Shown piece by piece: positions 11,651 to 22,005 of a stretch of 64,000 nt of DNA. Both the position numbers and the translations under genes were made by a program. Source of the DNA: Nephrocerus scutellatus (lineage: Eukaryota; Arthropoda; Insecta; Diptera; Pipunculidae); the NCBI GenBank assembly GCA_947095585.1, contig OX352765.1, positions 88,930,965 through 88,994,964 of the forward strand, in the 5' to 3' direction. How positions within the stretch are numbered: position 1 is the stretch's first letter; each line of letters begins with the position of its first letter. The notes under the pieces are model-generated. The model searched no databases. It worked only from the letters and a program-made list of their open reading frames with translations, and was not told the origin of the DNA.

Positions 11651-14600
11651 TTACACAGCATAAACACGAACATAGTCCACTTGCATGCCATCAGCATTCC
11701 AGGTAGGCTTCCAATTTGTGCGATCTCTCCAGAAATTATATGCCGCCTTTGGATGATCATTGTGCCATGGCTTTCTATGCTGGGACGATGGTGAACCGGT
11801 ATTGGAATTATCTGGGAAATCAGAATGACCACCAGCAGATACACCAAGGGTTAAATAGAACTGGAATGGAAATCAGGCAATTAGTTGTTGGGCATAACAT
11901 AGTAAATAAATGGAATCGTCTGGTTGATAGTCATTAAAGTGGTACACCTCCTAACTGATCGTCTTAACTTCTCAGTTCTCAGCATTGGTCATCCAAACTA
12001 TAAAACATTTTGCTACAATTCTGTCAAAGCAAAACGATTTGAATTCCCATAATGCCGCCCCTTAAAGTTTACTCTCAACTCGCTAGAAGAAATTCCTTAT
12101 ACATCCTAAATGTCTATTTCTGACTCGTCGCCAAGTTAGCTTGTCCATTGTCTCATTGCTACTCTTCTATTTACCCTTTTCCTACTAAATCGTACCTATT
12201 TGCAAATTTTATATTTACCTCCTTATCGAACGGTGCCATATAACTTCGCCACGAAGCTGCATTCATCTCGCCTCGTGATTCGTACAATTCTTGGAATCCA
12301 CCAGAAATATTAGCATACTCTCGTCCATCGACTTCGAATTTTAAATTTCGGCTCGTCCATGTTAATGTGTAGACATGAAAATCCTTTCCATAATGACTAC
12401 CACGCTCCTTGATACTCGCCAAACTGACACCCCGCAAAGCTTCCCCACGCGTTACAACTGCTCCACCATACAGTATACTTCCGCTAATATCCTCACCAGC
12501 GTGATTGGTCAAATATGTATTGCCACGAGCGAATGCAATACGCAATTGACCTGAAGCAAAGCCCTCGCGTCCGTAGAAATTAGCGAATGGTTCCAGGAGG
12601 ATTACTGAAAGGATGCGGGTATGATTTACAGCAGAAGATTTAATTTTTGTTTTACAACTCACATGGCAGCAACCAATCTCCTTGAGGAAGTTTTGCTCGG
12701 ACTTCCACACGTCCATAAACAAAACTGAAGAAGTCTTTGGTTTGAAGGCGAGCCGAAACCACTGATGGTAGAACATTATGTATTGCATCTGGACGGCGTT
12801 TACACTCCTGCACCTTGACGCCAGTGCACCTATCATGATAGCATAGAATTAATTAATCAATGTTTTTGAGTTTTTTGTTGTTATTGTTGCTTTTTATACT
12901 CACTTGGCACCCAAATCCACTTCGCCAATGCGAACATCAGCTCCTGGCTCATCGTTCATCCACAAAGTCGGCACAATGTGCAACAGTCCATCGCGGACGT
13001 AGCAATTCTCTGCGCGATTGTCGAAAACAACAAATTCCGCATCGTCCTTATCGAGAGGCATACGAACATCCAACTGCCAACGTGTCCAATTAACCTGTGC
13101 GGTGTCGTCGAATGTCTCCTCAAAAATTAACTGCCCCTTGCAGACGTTTTGTTTGCGAACGATTGTCTCCGATGGACCGCATTTGTCGATGTCGATTTTG
13201 GGAGCAACTGTCACACTGTCTGGAGTTGGTGTGATAGCAGTGGGTGTTACAGGCCCACTACTATCAGTGTTGGCTGTGATCAATATGGGTTTTTCAAAGC
13301 GACGATAATTCACCTGTCCAACTTGTACGTTCGTCCAGATGTACAGGTGGTCGCCATTTTTTAAACGTTCGCGGGTATTCTCGTAAATCCAACGACCATC
13401 AGTGGGTTCGCGTATTTGACCAGAAAAATCTCCAGGACCGAATTTCGTAAAATTACGGTTTTTGTTACCATGAAAGGCTACAAATTTGATGGCCGTCTCG
13501 TCTGTTGAGAGAGATGAAACAAAAACGAAAAAAAAAAATGGAATTACGTCATTTCAATGGATTGGAGATAGGTTAGTGGTAACTGCAATGAAAGGGTTAA
13601 TTATTTGATTGTGATTGATAATTTTTATTTCACTCGCTATTCGCTTCATCAGTTGCAGTCCGTGTGCATATGGTGACCACTGTAGTCGTAGAGACGGTAA
13701 AAGAGTAGCGAACTTCAAAAATTACGAATGAAGGAACCATACCCGTGACATCACCCATCTCTTCTGCATAAAATAAAAAGTCACACCAGAAAAAGTTATC
13801 GTAAAGCGTAGCCGAAGTGGAACGATCGTGCCATTATGGAACACTATGGCACGTTAAAATTTTATATTACACGTTTTGATCATTTTTGACAAAAAAATTT
13901 GAAAGAGCATTTTCCAAATATGTATATATTTTTATTATATGACAACACTCATCATAGAATTAAATGGGTGTGTTTTTTTATGTTCTCTAGACGAGACCAG
14001 TAAGGCAGCGAAGAAGGCCGTGCTCCCTAAGAAGTGTGGACTCACCGAGGCGTCTACCAGTGGTGATGCTAAAGTGGCCAATAAGGGTAAGGAGCATATA
14101 GCTCCCTCTGGCGAGAGTGCATAATGATCTTGTGTCTTAGTAAATAAACATTTTAACGCTTTCCTTTGTCTTAACTACAGCTCATCGGACTTAACAGTCG
14201 TTTAGGCAGAGGAGATAGATGGAGTTCATTTTTACATATCCTCTTCCTTCATACTTCCCACATGAGGATCCCGCGCCGCCCGAGGCAGTTCAGAAATTTG
14301 TAGGAGACTCAAGAGCAATAACAACGTCCTCATGGGGTGTGATGCCAATGCCAGGCACAGCCCCAGGGGAAGCTCGCAAATTGTAATACTAGGTGAAGTG
14401 AAGATCTGGACAATCTTAGAAGAATGTCAAGAACTATGTTCAATATCTGTTATGCCAATAAGCACTGGCTACCCTACAAGGATTGTCTAAAAAATTATAA
14501 GAAAGCCATCAGGAAGGCCAAACGCCGGTCCTGGGTGAATTGCTGTCAGTCTATCTGCAAAATTCTGTCCAAAGAAAACAGCTGTCCAACATTTATCAAA

Positions 14601-17600
14601 AGATCGGATGGTAGTTGGACAAAATCAACGGCCGAATCTCTTGACATTTTAATAAATACCCACTTCCCTGCGTGCGAACACTCGTGCAGACCTTATAGGT
14701 TATGCTCTCCTGAAGGTCAGGAAGGCTTCTCATGCGATGCACCTAATATCATAACCCACGAAAAGGTTTCCAGTTTTTGCGTCGTTTCGTAACCGCGCCA
14801 AACATGCATCGATCACAACCAACCAGAGACAAAGAAACAATCCAGAAATTGGGTTTCTCCGGGTGAATGTGCACCAAAGAAGGCCAAGGTGGGTATGTGG
14901 GCCGACCTTGTAGCCACAGTTTTTTGGGATGCACGTGGTGTCATTCACATAAATTATCTTGAAAAGGGAGAAACGATCACCGGCGAATGTAGTTATCATG
15001 GCATAAATCTATAAATTGAGCTATGAACTGCTGCCCCATCTGGCATATTCTCACGATTTAGCCACCTGCGACTATTTCCTGTTTTCAAACCCGAAGAAAT
15101 GGCTGCGCGGTAAGACATTTGCGTCTAAATAAGAGGTCATCACTGATACAAACGCATATTTTGAGGGCCTTGAGAAAACCTATTATTTGGAAGGAATAAA
15201 AAAAAATTGAAAAACGCTGGAATAAATGTATCGAGCTTAAAGAAGACTCTATCTTGAGAAATAAAATGCTTTTTTGTTTCAAACCACCCTCGTATATTCG
15301 TACGGCAACGCTGCCGTCATACTGCACAGATGTCAGTGCCGTTTTATTTCGTACTCCATTCCATAAGTAGAATGAAAAGAATACAGTGTCGTTCTGAAAA
15401 ATAACCCGCATTAGATTGAGACAATATCCCATGGAATAATCTGTACGATTGGAAAACGATTTCGAATGCGCTCTGAGTGGAATTTGGAACAGTTTCAGGC
15501 TTATCTGCACCAACAGATGTATACCCTTCATATATTTGAAATTTTAGTGTGTCGCGTAAATCTGGTAGCACCGCCCTGGGTGCAAAAAGGTTGCGGAGCC
15601 CTGCATTAGATTACCCGATTGGCAGTTTTTTTCTTATCTGCACTTCTGCAGTCTTATAGTACATAGGAATAATATAACTATTTACTTCAAGAATATAACG
15701 ACATACCAGCCTATTTGCACCGATACATGCAATTATACAAACCTTGGCTTGGCTTAAACTTTTTCGTTTTATATATTTTTGTTTGGTTCTTATACATTCA
15801 ATTCAATGAAGATAGCTTAGAAACAGAGAGAAATAAAAATGCAAAAAAGTTATGACTACAATATAACAACAATATTTAAATACATATTGGCATTTACGAA
15901 AAAAATATAATCTGCTTCAAAAACTGGTCGTAATGTAGAAAAAATGGTTAGATTCCCGCGCTGACATTTTGGCTTTGGGAAACAATAGCAAAAGCAAGCT
16001 TCAACTTCTCTGCTAGAAACGTGTTTTGCAAAACCCTATTGTTCCATTTGTTTATAACTTAATTTCGTTAGTTGGTTATTTTTAATGAACAATTTTAGAT
16101 TTTCCGCTAAACCTAAGAATAATTACTCCTTATCAGAGTAGCCAGCCACCTCTAAATTATCTGCTGTGCAATTTGCTTATCCCCATTGTGCATAGAACCG
16201 GGTTGGAAAATAAATCTCGATTAATTTGAAAAAAATTTAATTTAAATTCTAAGAAATAACAAAAATAAATTGAAAACTACAGATAAGGAAAATTTAAACT
16301 TTAAAGTACCCAAATTGTTAAATTCACTTTTCTATTAGTTCGTCCAACCGTCCGTCCAAATTCATCATATGGTAAATTGGTTTGCAATTTCAAAGAACAC
16401 TAGCTGTCATATTTTAAAAGTGGTCTTGGATACAGAAAGTAAGAGGCACACTTTTAAACTTTAAAATTTTTCATATAGAAACCTGTTGGGAATTTAAAAA
16501 AACATTTAAAAAAACAGCTAGTGCACTACCGCAGCACGGCTACTGTCAATAAAACACTATATCTAGGTAGCAATCGTATACATCTCGTTATTATAGAGTT
16601 CTTCATATCGTCATTTGTTTTTGTTTGCCTGTACGACGACAACGTATTCATTGGGTTATCCCTTTGCGTTACATACGGCAACGTCAACAAATACGTCGAC
16701 GAAACTGACGCAACGGATTCTATGGGCTGGGCGCTGTGCCCTTAATGCCTAAAACACAAACACGCTTCAGCTTCGGCTTCGCTGCGTTACGATGCAGCCG
16801 CTTTGAATGACTTTTCTCTATATGACATTTCTCAAACGAGAGTTCTGCCACAGTTCTCTGCTTTGAACTGTCAGACAAAGCAAATGTTCAGCACTTTTGA
16901 ACTAGAGCTTCCGGTTGTAGCTTCGTTACGTAGCATTACGTTTTTCTTTACGATTGCCAAACGAAACGTTGAAGCCGAAGCTACATTGTGATAGGAAGCA
17001 TTGAAATCGTATGGCTGAACTCGTAAACGTCAGGCGAAGCCGAAGCTGAAGCGTGTTTGTGTTTCAGGCATAAATCCCAAATCACAATGTCCCGTTCAGG
17101 CGATCGCGCGTTGACATTTTGAAAAGATAGACTGCGCATATATGGAGCATTCTTAAATGTGACCTCAGGCTTTATATCGCAGATATCGTAGACGCTTGTG
17201 CAACGCCCGAGTAGAGCTAGTTTTTAGTAGGTCGCGCGTTTTGACAGCACACAGCTGTGTTGACATTGGTTCTTTTTTCATTATTCTCGTTTAGCGCCTC
17301 CCACCTAACCAGCTTTTCCAGCAGCGAGAATATAGATATCAATGAATTCTTCGATTTCCTCGATGTCTATCTCACAGCTAATATAGTAAGTTACATAACG
17401 AGCAAGGAAAGTGGACGTTATCGTGCGAGTTAGAAGCTTGAAGCACGAGGCGGTAGCCGAGTGCGGCAATGTAACAGTGTTTCAGTTAAATGTTTGGCGA
17501 AGTTTCACAGCAATAAAGTCGAATTTTTACGTCAATTCATAACCATGGATGAAACATAGCTCCATCACTTCGCACCTGAGACGAAGGAACAGTCAAAACA

Positions 17601-18639
17601 ATGGACAACAGGGGAGAATCGACTGCAAAGAAGGCGAAGACAGTTCAATCCACAGGCAATGGTATAATTGTCATTAATTATCTTCAGAAAGGAAAAACTA
17701 TCAACGACGACTATTGTGCTAACTTATTGCAGCGTTTGAAAGATGGCCGCATTTGGCAAAGCAAAAAGTTTTGTTTCAAGACTGCAGCAGTTAACCCATC
17801 CGTGTCATCGTGATGGCCAAAATCAAAGAGTTCAAGTTCAAATTTCTTCCTCATTAGGGTGCATGAGGAAGCAATTCGAACTTTAATGCCCGGTTTCACA
17901 GTTAGAGTTTAAATATAAACTGTCATGACAGTTTAAACGAATGGTTAAACTTTTTAGCGTTTCGTGGACAGGTCTTTACGATTACTTTTAACGTTTTCAT
18001 TTTGCGACAAAATTAATGAAATTTGAATAAAATGCAATAAATTAAGAATTTATTTCACAAGGTCTAAGTCTCAAACTTGACAGATAAATGAAAGTTCATG
18101 CTAAAACTCGGTTTAAACTCTGATACGAGTTAAAACTGGGTTGAAACCGGGCATAAATTAGATTTAGCCACCAGATTTAGATCACCAGATTTAACCCGCT
18201 CGAATTATTTTCTGTTTCCGAAGTTAACAAAAAATGGCTCGTTGGTAAAAGAATTGCCAACAATGAAGAGGTGGAGTCTGCAGTTGATGGCTATTTTAAG
18301 GAGCTCGACAATTCTCACTATAAACAGGGTATGTAGTTCGCCATACTTAGCAGAACAAAGCAAATGATATCGATTGCTACATTTGACATTGCCAAATCAG
18401 AATCCTAGCGTGCATTGTGAAATGAAGGATAAATGGTTGCATTTTGATTAGTTATATGACTTCTTGTTGTTGCCTTCACATCGACTTATGTTTTTTTATG
18501 GTTTTATGTTACCTGGAATTGAAATACGAAATCCCTTTGGTATAAGTTCGAAATTTAAATTCGGTATCGAGTATAGGGACAATGCCCTCGGTAACAGGCA
18601 GGACACTATAGCAACACCAAGAATGTATGCACTTTTCAT
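11651..18639 (-). CDS. GNBP / beta-1,3-glucan recognition protein, copy 3
   Basis: Exons on the minus strand: 18513-18639, 12904-13501, 12663-12829, 12219-12604 and 11651-11860, totalling 1488 nt (495 aa). A signal peptide (MKSAYILGVAIVSCLLPRAL) precedes a canonical CBM39 domain with GFRISIPDE and FVAFHGNKN, the stretch lost in copies 1 and 2. A Thr/Pro-rich linker (TPTAITPTPDSVTVAP) joins it to the GH16-like domain: CKGQLIFEETFDD, GDWLLP, ASGQLRIAFARGN, FEVDGREY. The C-terminus has GVSAGGHSDFPD, RKPWHND and MQVDYVRVYAV. Catalytic glutamates are missing. The first intron is 5.0 kb and full of transposon debris. Of the three this is the best candidate for true beta-1,3-glucan binding. Confidence 0.9.
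13502..13980. other. start of the long first intron of GNBP copy 3
   Basis: Intron DNA with no gene or recognised repeat before the LINE B remnant. Confidence 0.4.
13985..14765 (+). mobile_element. LINE family B remnant, endonuclease and RT N-terminus
   Basis: A lysine/serine-rich stretch ends at 14123. It is followed by an endonuclease piece with YFPHEDPAPPEAVQKFV and, in another frame, VLMGCDANARHSP (compare GCDANAHH in this class). Then comes the pre-RT segment YKKAIRKAKRRSWVNCC. Frameshifts separate the pieces. It lies in the first intron of GNBP copy 3. Confidence 0.7.
14800..15290 (+). mobile_element. mariner remnant, transposase C-terminal half
   Basis: The frames read KAKVGMWADLVATVFWDARG and VIHINYLEKGETITGE, then, after a deletion, ELLPHLAYSHDLATCDYFLF, KKWLRGKTF and ITDTNAYFEGLEKTYYLEGI. 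This is a mariner transposase that has lost the segment with the second catalytic Asp. Several frameshifts are present. It directly follows the LINE B remnant in the intron. Confidence 0.8.
15300..16740. other. intron of GNBP copy 3, no gene recognised
   Basis: AT-rich DNA. A 75-codon minus-strand frame at 15344-15571 looks non-random but matches nothing I know. The rest shows no signal. Confidence 0.35.
16746..17070. mobile_element. 325-bp MITE, 37-bp TIRs, TAA target duplication
   Basis: The left end TGCCTAAAACACAAACACGC and the inverted right end TGCCTGAAACACAAACACGC continue as TTCAGCTTCGGCTTCGC on both sides, 37 bp with one mismatch. TAA flanks both ends (16743-16745, 17071-17073), the 3-bp TWA target typical of PIF/Harbinger elements. 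There is no transposase, so it is non-autonomous. It lies in intron 1 of GNBP copy 3. Confidence 0.85.
17080..17540. other. intron of GNBP copy 3, nothing recognised
   Basis: Sequence between the MITE and the next mariner remnant, with no coding or repeat signal that I can support. Confidence 0.35.
17544..18330 (+). mobile_element. mariner remnant, interrupted by a MITE
   Basis: Pieces of a mariner transposase: MDET, HHFAPETKEQSKQW, ESTAKKAKTVQSTG, YLQKGKTINDDYCANLLQRL, and then, after the inserted MITE, NEEVESAVDGYFKELDNSHY. It has a stop and several frameshifts. It belongs to a different lineage from the remnant at 14.8 kb, judged by the ETKEQSKQW block. Confidence 0.8.
17887..18153. mobile_element. 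267-bp MITE in a TAA target, nested in mariner
   Basis: Perfect 12-bp inverted ends TGCCCGGTTTCA / TGAAACCGGGCA, with TAA on both sides (17884-17886, 18154-18156). Subterminal AGTTTAAA-type repeats are also partly inverted. The host mariner sequence continues on both sides, so the MITE is the younger insertion. Confidence 0.8.
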
Positions 18640-19620
18640 TCTGTTCCCGGATCGAATAAACCCTACAATTTACTTCATGCAAATCAGGTTCGGTCAGTTT
18701 CGCTTGCACACACACGCACTCACACGTTAATGCAAATCACTGTCGCAGTTACTATCACGAATAATTGTGAATTAGTGTTTTTATATTTTAAGCCAACCCA
18801 TTGGAAATTCAGCTTTCCGGTGAAGCCCCGTCGCGTGGAATACTTTTTAAACAATTAAACGAGTAAACAAGCAATCGATCACTTTGCGACAATCCAAAAT
18901 ACACGGTCGCCGTACGAGAAGACACAACACACAACTCAGACTGTGATCACATTGCCTGTTTTGGGAAGTTTTACGTTGATGATTTCAATTCAATTCAGTA
19001 ACTTGAATCTTACGGGATGCGATATATAGTGCTTCTCGCGCATCTCCTTCTGTTCTCTTGGCATTATCACAGTCTGTGAGAGGAATTAAGTTTTTTGCTT
19101 TATAGATACTATTGCTTTCGACTTTAATTATGTGTTTTTTGTTACCATCGACTAGTATTGTTTGTAGATGATAAACGAAACGCAATATTTAGGATTCAAA
19201 GGTAATTATAACTAAAGATAAACAAGAGCAAGTGCAGGTTAGTGTAATTTAACATCTTATTAAGAAGACAAAGACTGCATTTACTGATGTTTTGTTTTAC
19301 TCTAAGACAGTGATGCCAACCCACATTCTACCAACCACCGTCGTCGCAGAATGACATTTTACCATTTCCATTGGCCTTTCATGTGAAACCGGAAGTAATG
19401 CCGTTTAGAAGGTAATCAATTCACATTATTATTTACTAACGAAAATACCCGGGATTTCCCACTGACCACTAGTGATGGACGAAATAGATTTAACCAAATC
19501 TTTTAAACCTGATCACTCAAGAGATCGAAATGACCGAACCGGTTAGCAAAAAAAGATCAGGTTAAAAAGATCTATTCGTTAATTTACGAACTGGTTATAG
19601 CAAAAGATAAATTTTAGTGA
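18640..19620. other. 5' flank of GNBP copy 3
   Basis: Upstream region of copy 3. Apart from the kappa-B-like motif at 19451 I see nothing specific. There is no gene. Confidence 0.4.
19451..19460. promoter_or_regulatory. kappa-B-like site upstream of GNBP copy 3
   Basis: GGGATTTCCC is a perfect palindromic match to the NF-kappa-B (Dif/Dorsal/Relish) consensus GGGRNNYYCC, 811 bases upstream of the copy 3 start codon. The match is visible; that it regulates the gene is inference from known immune control of GNBP genes. Confidence 0.35.
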
Positions 19621-21087
19621 TACGAGGGGTGCCGTAAAATGTTATAGAAAAAGTAATAAAAAATTAAAATGTTTCAGCGAAAATAGCTTTTCAAAACATT
19701 CGCCTTTAAGATCTATACACATTTCCATACGCTCAAATCATTTATCGAAACACTTTTTCCAGTCCGAAGATGATAGCTCCAAAACACACTGAACGCTTCA
19801 ACCGCTTCTTCAGGCGATCAAAATCGTTGTCCACGCATCTTATCTTTGATTGTTGGGCACAGGAAGAAGTCATTGGGTGCCAAGTCGGGGCTGTAAGGCG
19901 GATGACCCATCAATTCGATGGTTTGAGTGCTCAAATACTCGCTTGTTTGATATGATGTATGTGAGCTCACATTATCGTGATGCAAAATGATTCGCCGTTT
20001 TGGGTTGTTGTCTCTCAATTTGTTGCAAACCTCAGGCAAACAAATGGTCGTATACCAAGCTAAATTGACTGTCTTTTGATTTTCAAGAGCCACAGTAGTC
20101 ACATGACCGATACACGATACCATTTGCACGCTCCTGACGCTCCGAGCTCGCACAACTTTTGTTGGATTTTCTTCGAATTAGAAGACCAAAACAGTCGATT
20201 GCCCCTTTCTTTGCGGCTCATATACGCAAATATCCATGACTCGTCAACTGTCACGATCTTGTATTAGTTTTTGAAAGTACCTCCAACGAATTTTTCAAGC
20301 ATTTGGCGGTACCAATAGACACGAACCTTTTTTTTTGTGCGTCTGTCAAAAAATGTAGAATCTAACGTTTACATATCTTCCGCACCTTTTAATGTTCATG
20401 TATGATCATATATAGGCTGGTGTTTCTAATGCGTAGGCATGCCTTGATTTCCCGATAAGTAACATTACGATCCTCTTTAATCACTTTTCTCACAGCATCG
20501 ATGTTTTCTAGCACAACAGCTGTTTTTGGACGATCTTCACTAGGCTCTTCTTTGAGTGAACGTCGTTCACGTTTAAATTCATTGTACCAATTAAAAACAC
20601 TAGCCAAGGATGGTGCTTCGTCGCCAAAAGTCTAATGAAGTGATTCGAAGCACTGTTGTTGAGTTAGCCCCTTTCGAAAATCGTAAAAAATCATCACACT
20701 GCAACGCCAGCCTAGTAAAATGACAGTATGTAACGCCAGCCTAAAACAGAAATGCCGGTCGCTGTTATCTGACAGTAGAGGCAGAGACATCTTGTCTTGC
20801 GAATAATAACAGACTTAGCCCCTTGGCTCGTGCTTTGGTGTTTTAAAACATAAATTACATTTGGTTAAATAAGAAAATCTTTAAAACACGAAAATTTTCA
20901 CGTGATAATTCCATTTTTTTACTGAATTCAATTTTTCAAGTAAATAAAAAACAATGTTGCGATGCGAACTGACAGATTACTTTTGAGAAACATAACCTCC
21001 AAAAATGTTGAACTTTTTGACTGACATAGAGATTTGCATCGGAAAACACTAGTATTACTATTTTCTAAAAACATTTACGGCACCCTA
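19621..21087 (-). mobile_element. mariner (DD34D) with readable TIRs, decayed transposase
   Basis: Ends GGGGTGCCGTAAAATG and, inverted, AGGGTGCCGTAAATG are about 30-bp imperfect inverted repeats with TA outside. On the minus strand the frames give the HTH region (FNWYNEFKRERRSLKEEPSE, REIKACLRIRNTSLYMI) and the catalytic core (RIILHHDNVSSHTSYQ, MGHPPYSPDLAPNDFFL) with 34 residues between the second and third Asp. The frame is broken between and beyond these pieces. It lies between GNBP copy 3 and CFAP45. Confidence 0.85.
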
Positions 21088-21389
21088 TGGGTCTATTCTT
21101 TTATTCAACCCGAGCGAGCAGTGTATGTCAAAAATTTACACAGTGTTTTTTTTTATTCACCGGGGTAATTTTACTCTGTACTCTGTGTTTTTTATTGTGA
21201 ACCGAGCACGACACGGTGTATACACAGTTTCCTATTTTTTACTCTGAAGTGAATATCAGTGTAAGGCAGAGTAAGATCGAGTAAAGTAACCCAGTGTACA
21301 CACCGAAGACTTTTACGCCGTGCACCATTCGCTCGGTGTACTCCGGGTAACTTTACTCGCTCGGATTGAATAAAAGAATAGAACCTATG
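21086..21389. mobile_element. ~300-bp MITE abutting the mariner end
   Basis: Ends TATGGGTCTATTCTTTTATT and the inverted TATAGGTTCTATTC-type right end share about 30 bp (core CTATTCTTTTATTCAA, then CCGAGCGAG). The interior is rich in CGAGTAAAGTTACC motifs. A truncated second copy lies at 29.5 kb. Its left edge coincides with the right edge of the neighbouring mariner. Confidence 0.75.
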
Positions 21390-22005
21390 TATACTACATT
21401 ACAGGGCAATTCCAGAAATTCTTAATAACTGTCAAAAGTCAATAAAAGCGGAGGAATCGACTGAAACTCATAAACCAAAAGAAATAACTTTTCTTAATGA
21501 AAATATAAAACTCATGCAGTTGATTTTTTTAAAATTTATTATTTCTTTTGTATAAAAGCCACTCTATAGAAAGCCCAACTGTTTTGCTAGATGACAGATA
21601 CATATTTAAAAAGTACGATAATTAGATGTATATTGGTAATTAAGGAAAAAATCATATAAAGTTTTTCTGTTTTTCACTAAAAACCAAATGCAATTTGGTG
21701 AAAATAGGCCCACGGTTACTTCCACACGTTAGTGAAGCATCCTAAAAAATCTGAATTGATGGATTTGTATAGACAAACAATAAACAAAAAAACATGCTTT
21801 CCAATTTTATAAAAGATTTAGTAAATTGCTGTTCCTTTATTGTGTCATGCAGCTGCTATGCATATTGAAAGAATATTTAAAAGTTTACCACAATTTGCAA
21901 TTTTATAAATGTTCTAATTGTTGTATTTCAGTAATAATTTATGTGGTTGTCCTTTCTTCGATATTTTTTGAATACAGTAATTTTGAAGAAACCCACAGCG
22001 GCCCC
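21390..22005. other. 3' flank of CFAP45, no gene
   Basis: AT-rich intergenic DNA. It includes a minus-strand AATAAA at 21836-21841, about 165 bases past the CFAP45 stop. Confidence 0.4.
21836..21841 (-). terminator. AATAAA poly(A) signal, candidate for CFAP45
   Basis: Minus-strand AATAAA, about 165 bases downstream of the stop codon. Confidence 0.35.

Noticed and set aside
15344..15571. Minus-strand 75-codon frame in GNBP copy 3 intron
   Set aside because: It matches no family, has no splice support and lies in repeat-rich intron DNA; it is too weak to call.
17601..17813. 70-codon independent gene
   Set aside because: It is an internal frame of the decayed mariner transposase (ESTAKKAKTVQSTG).
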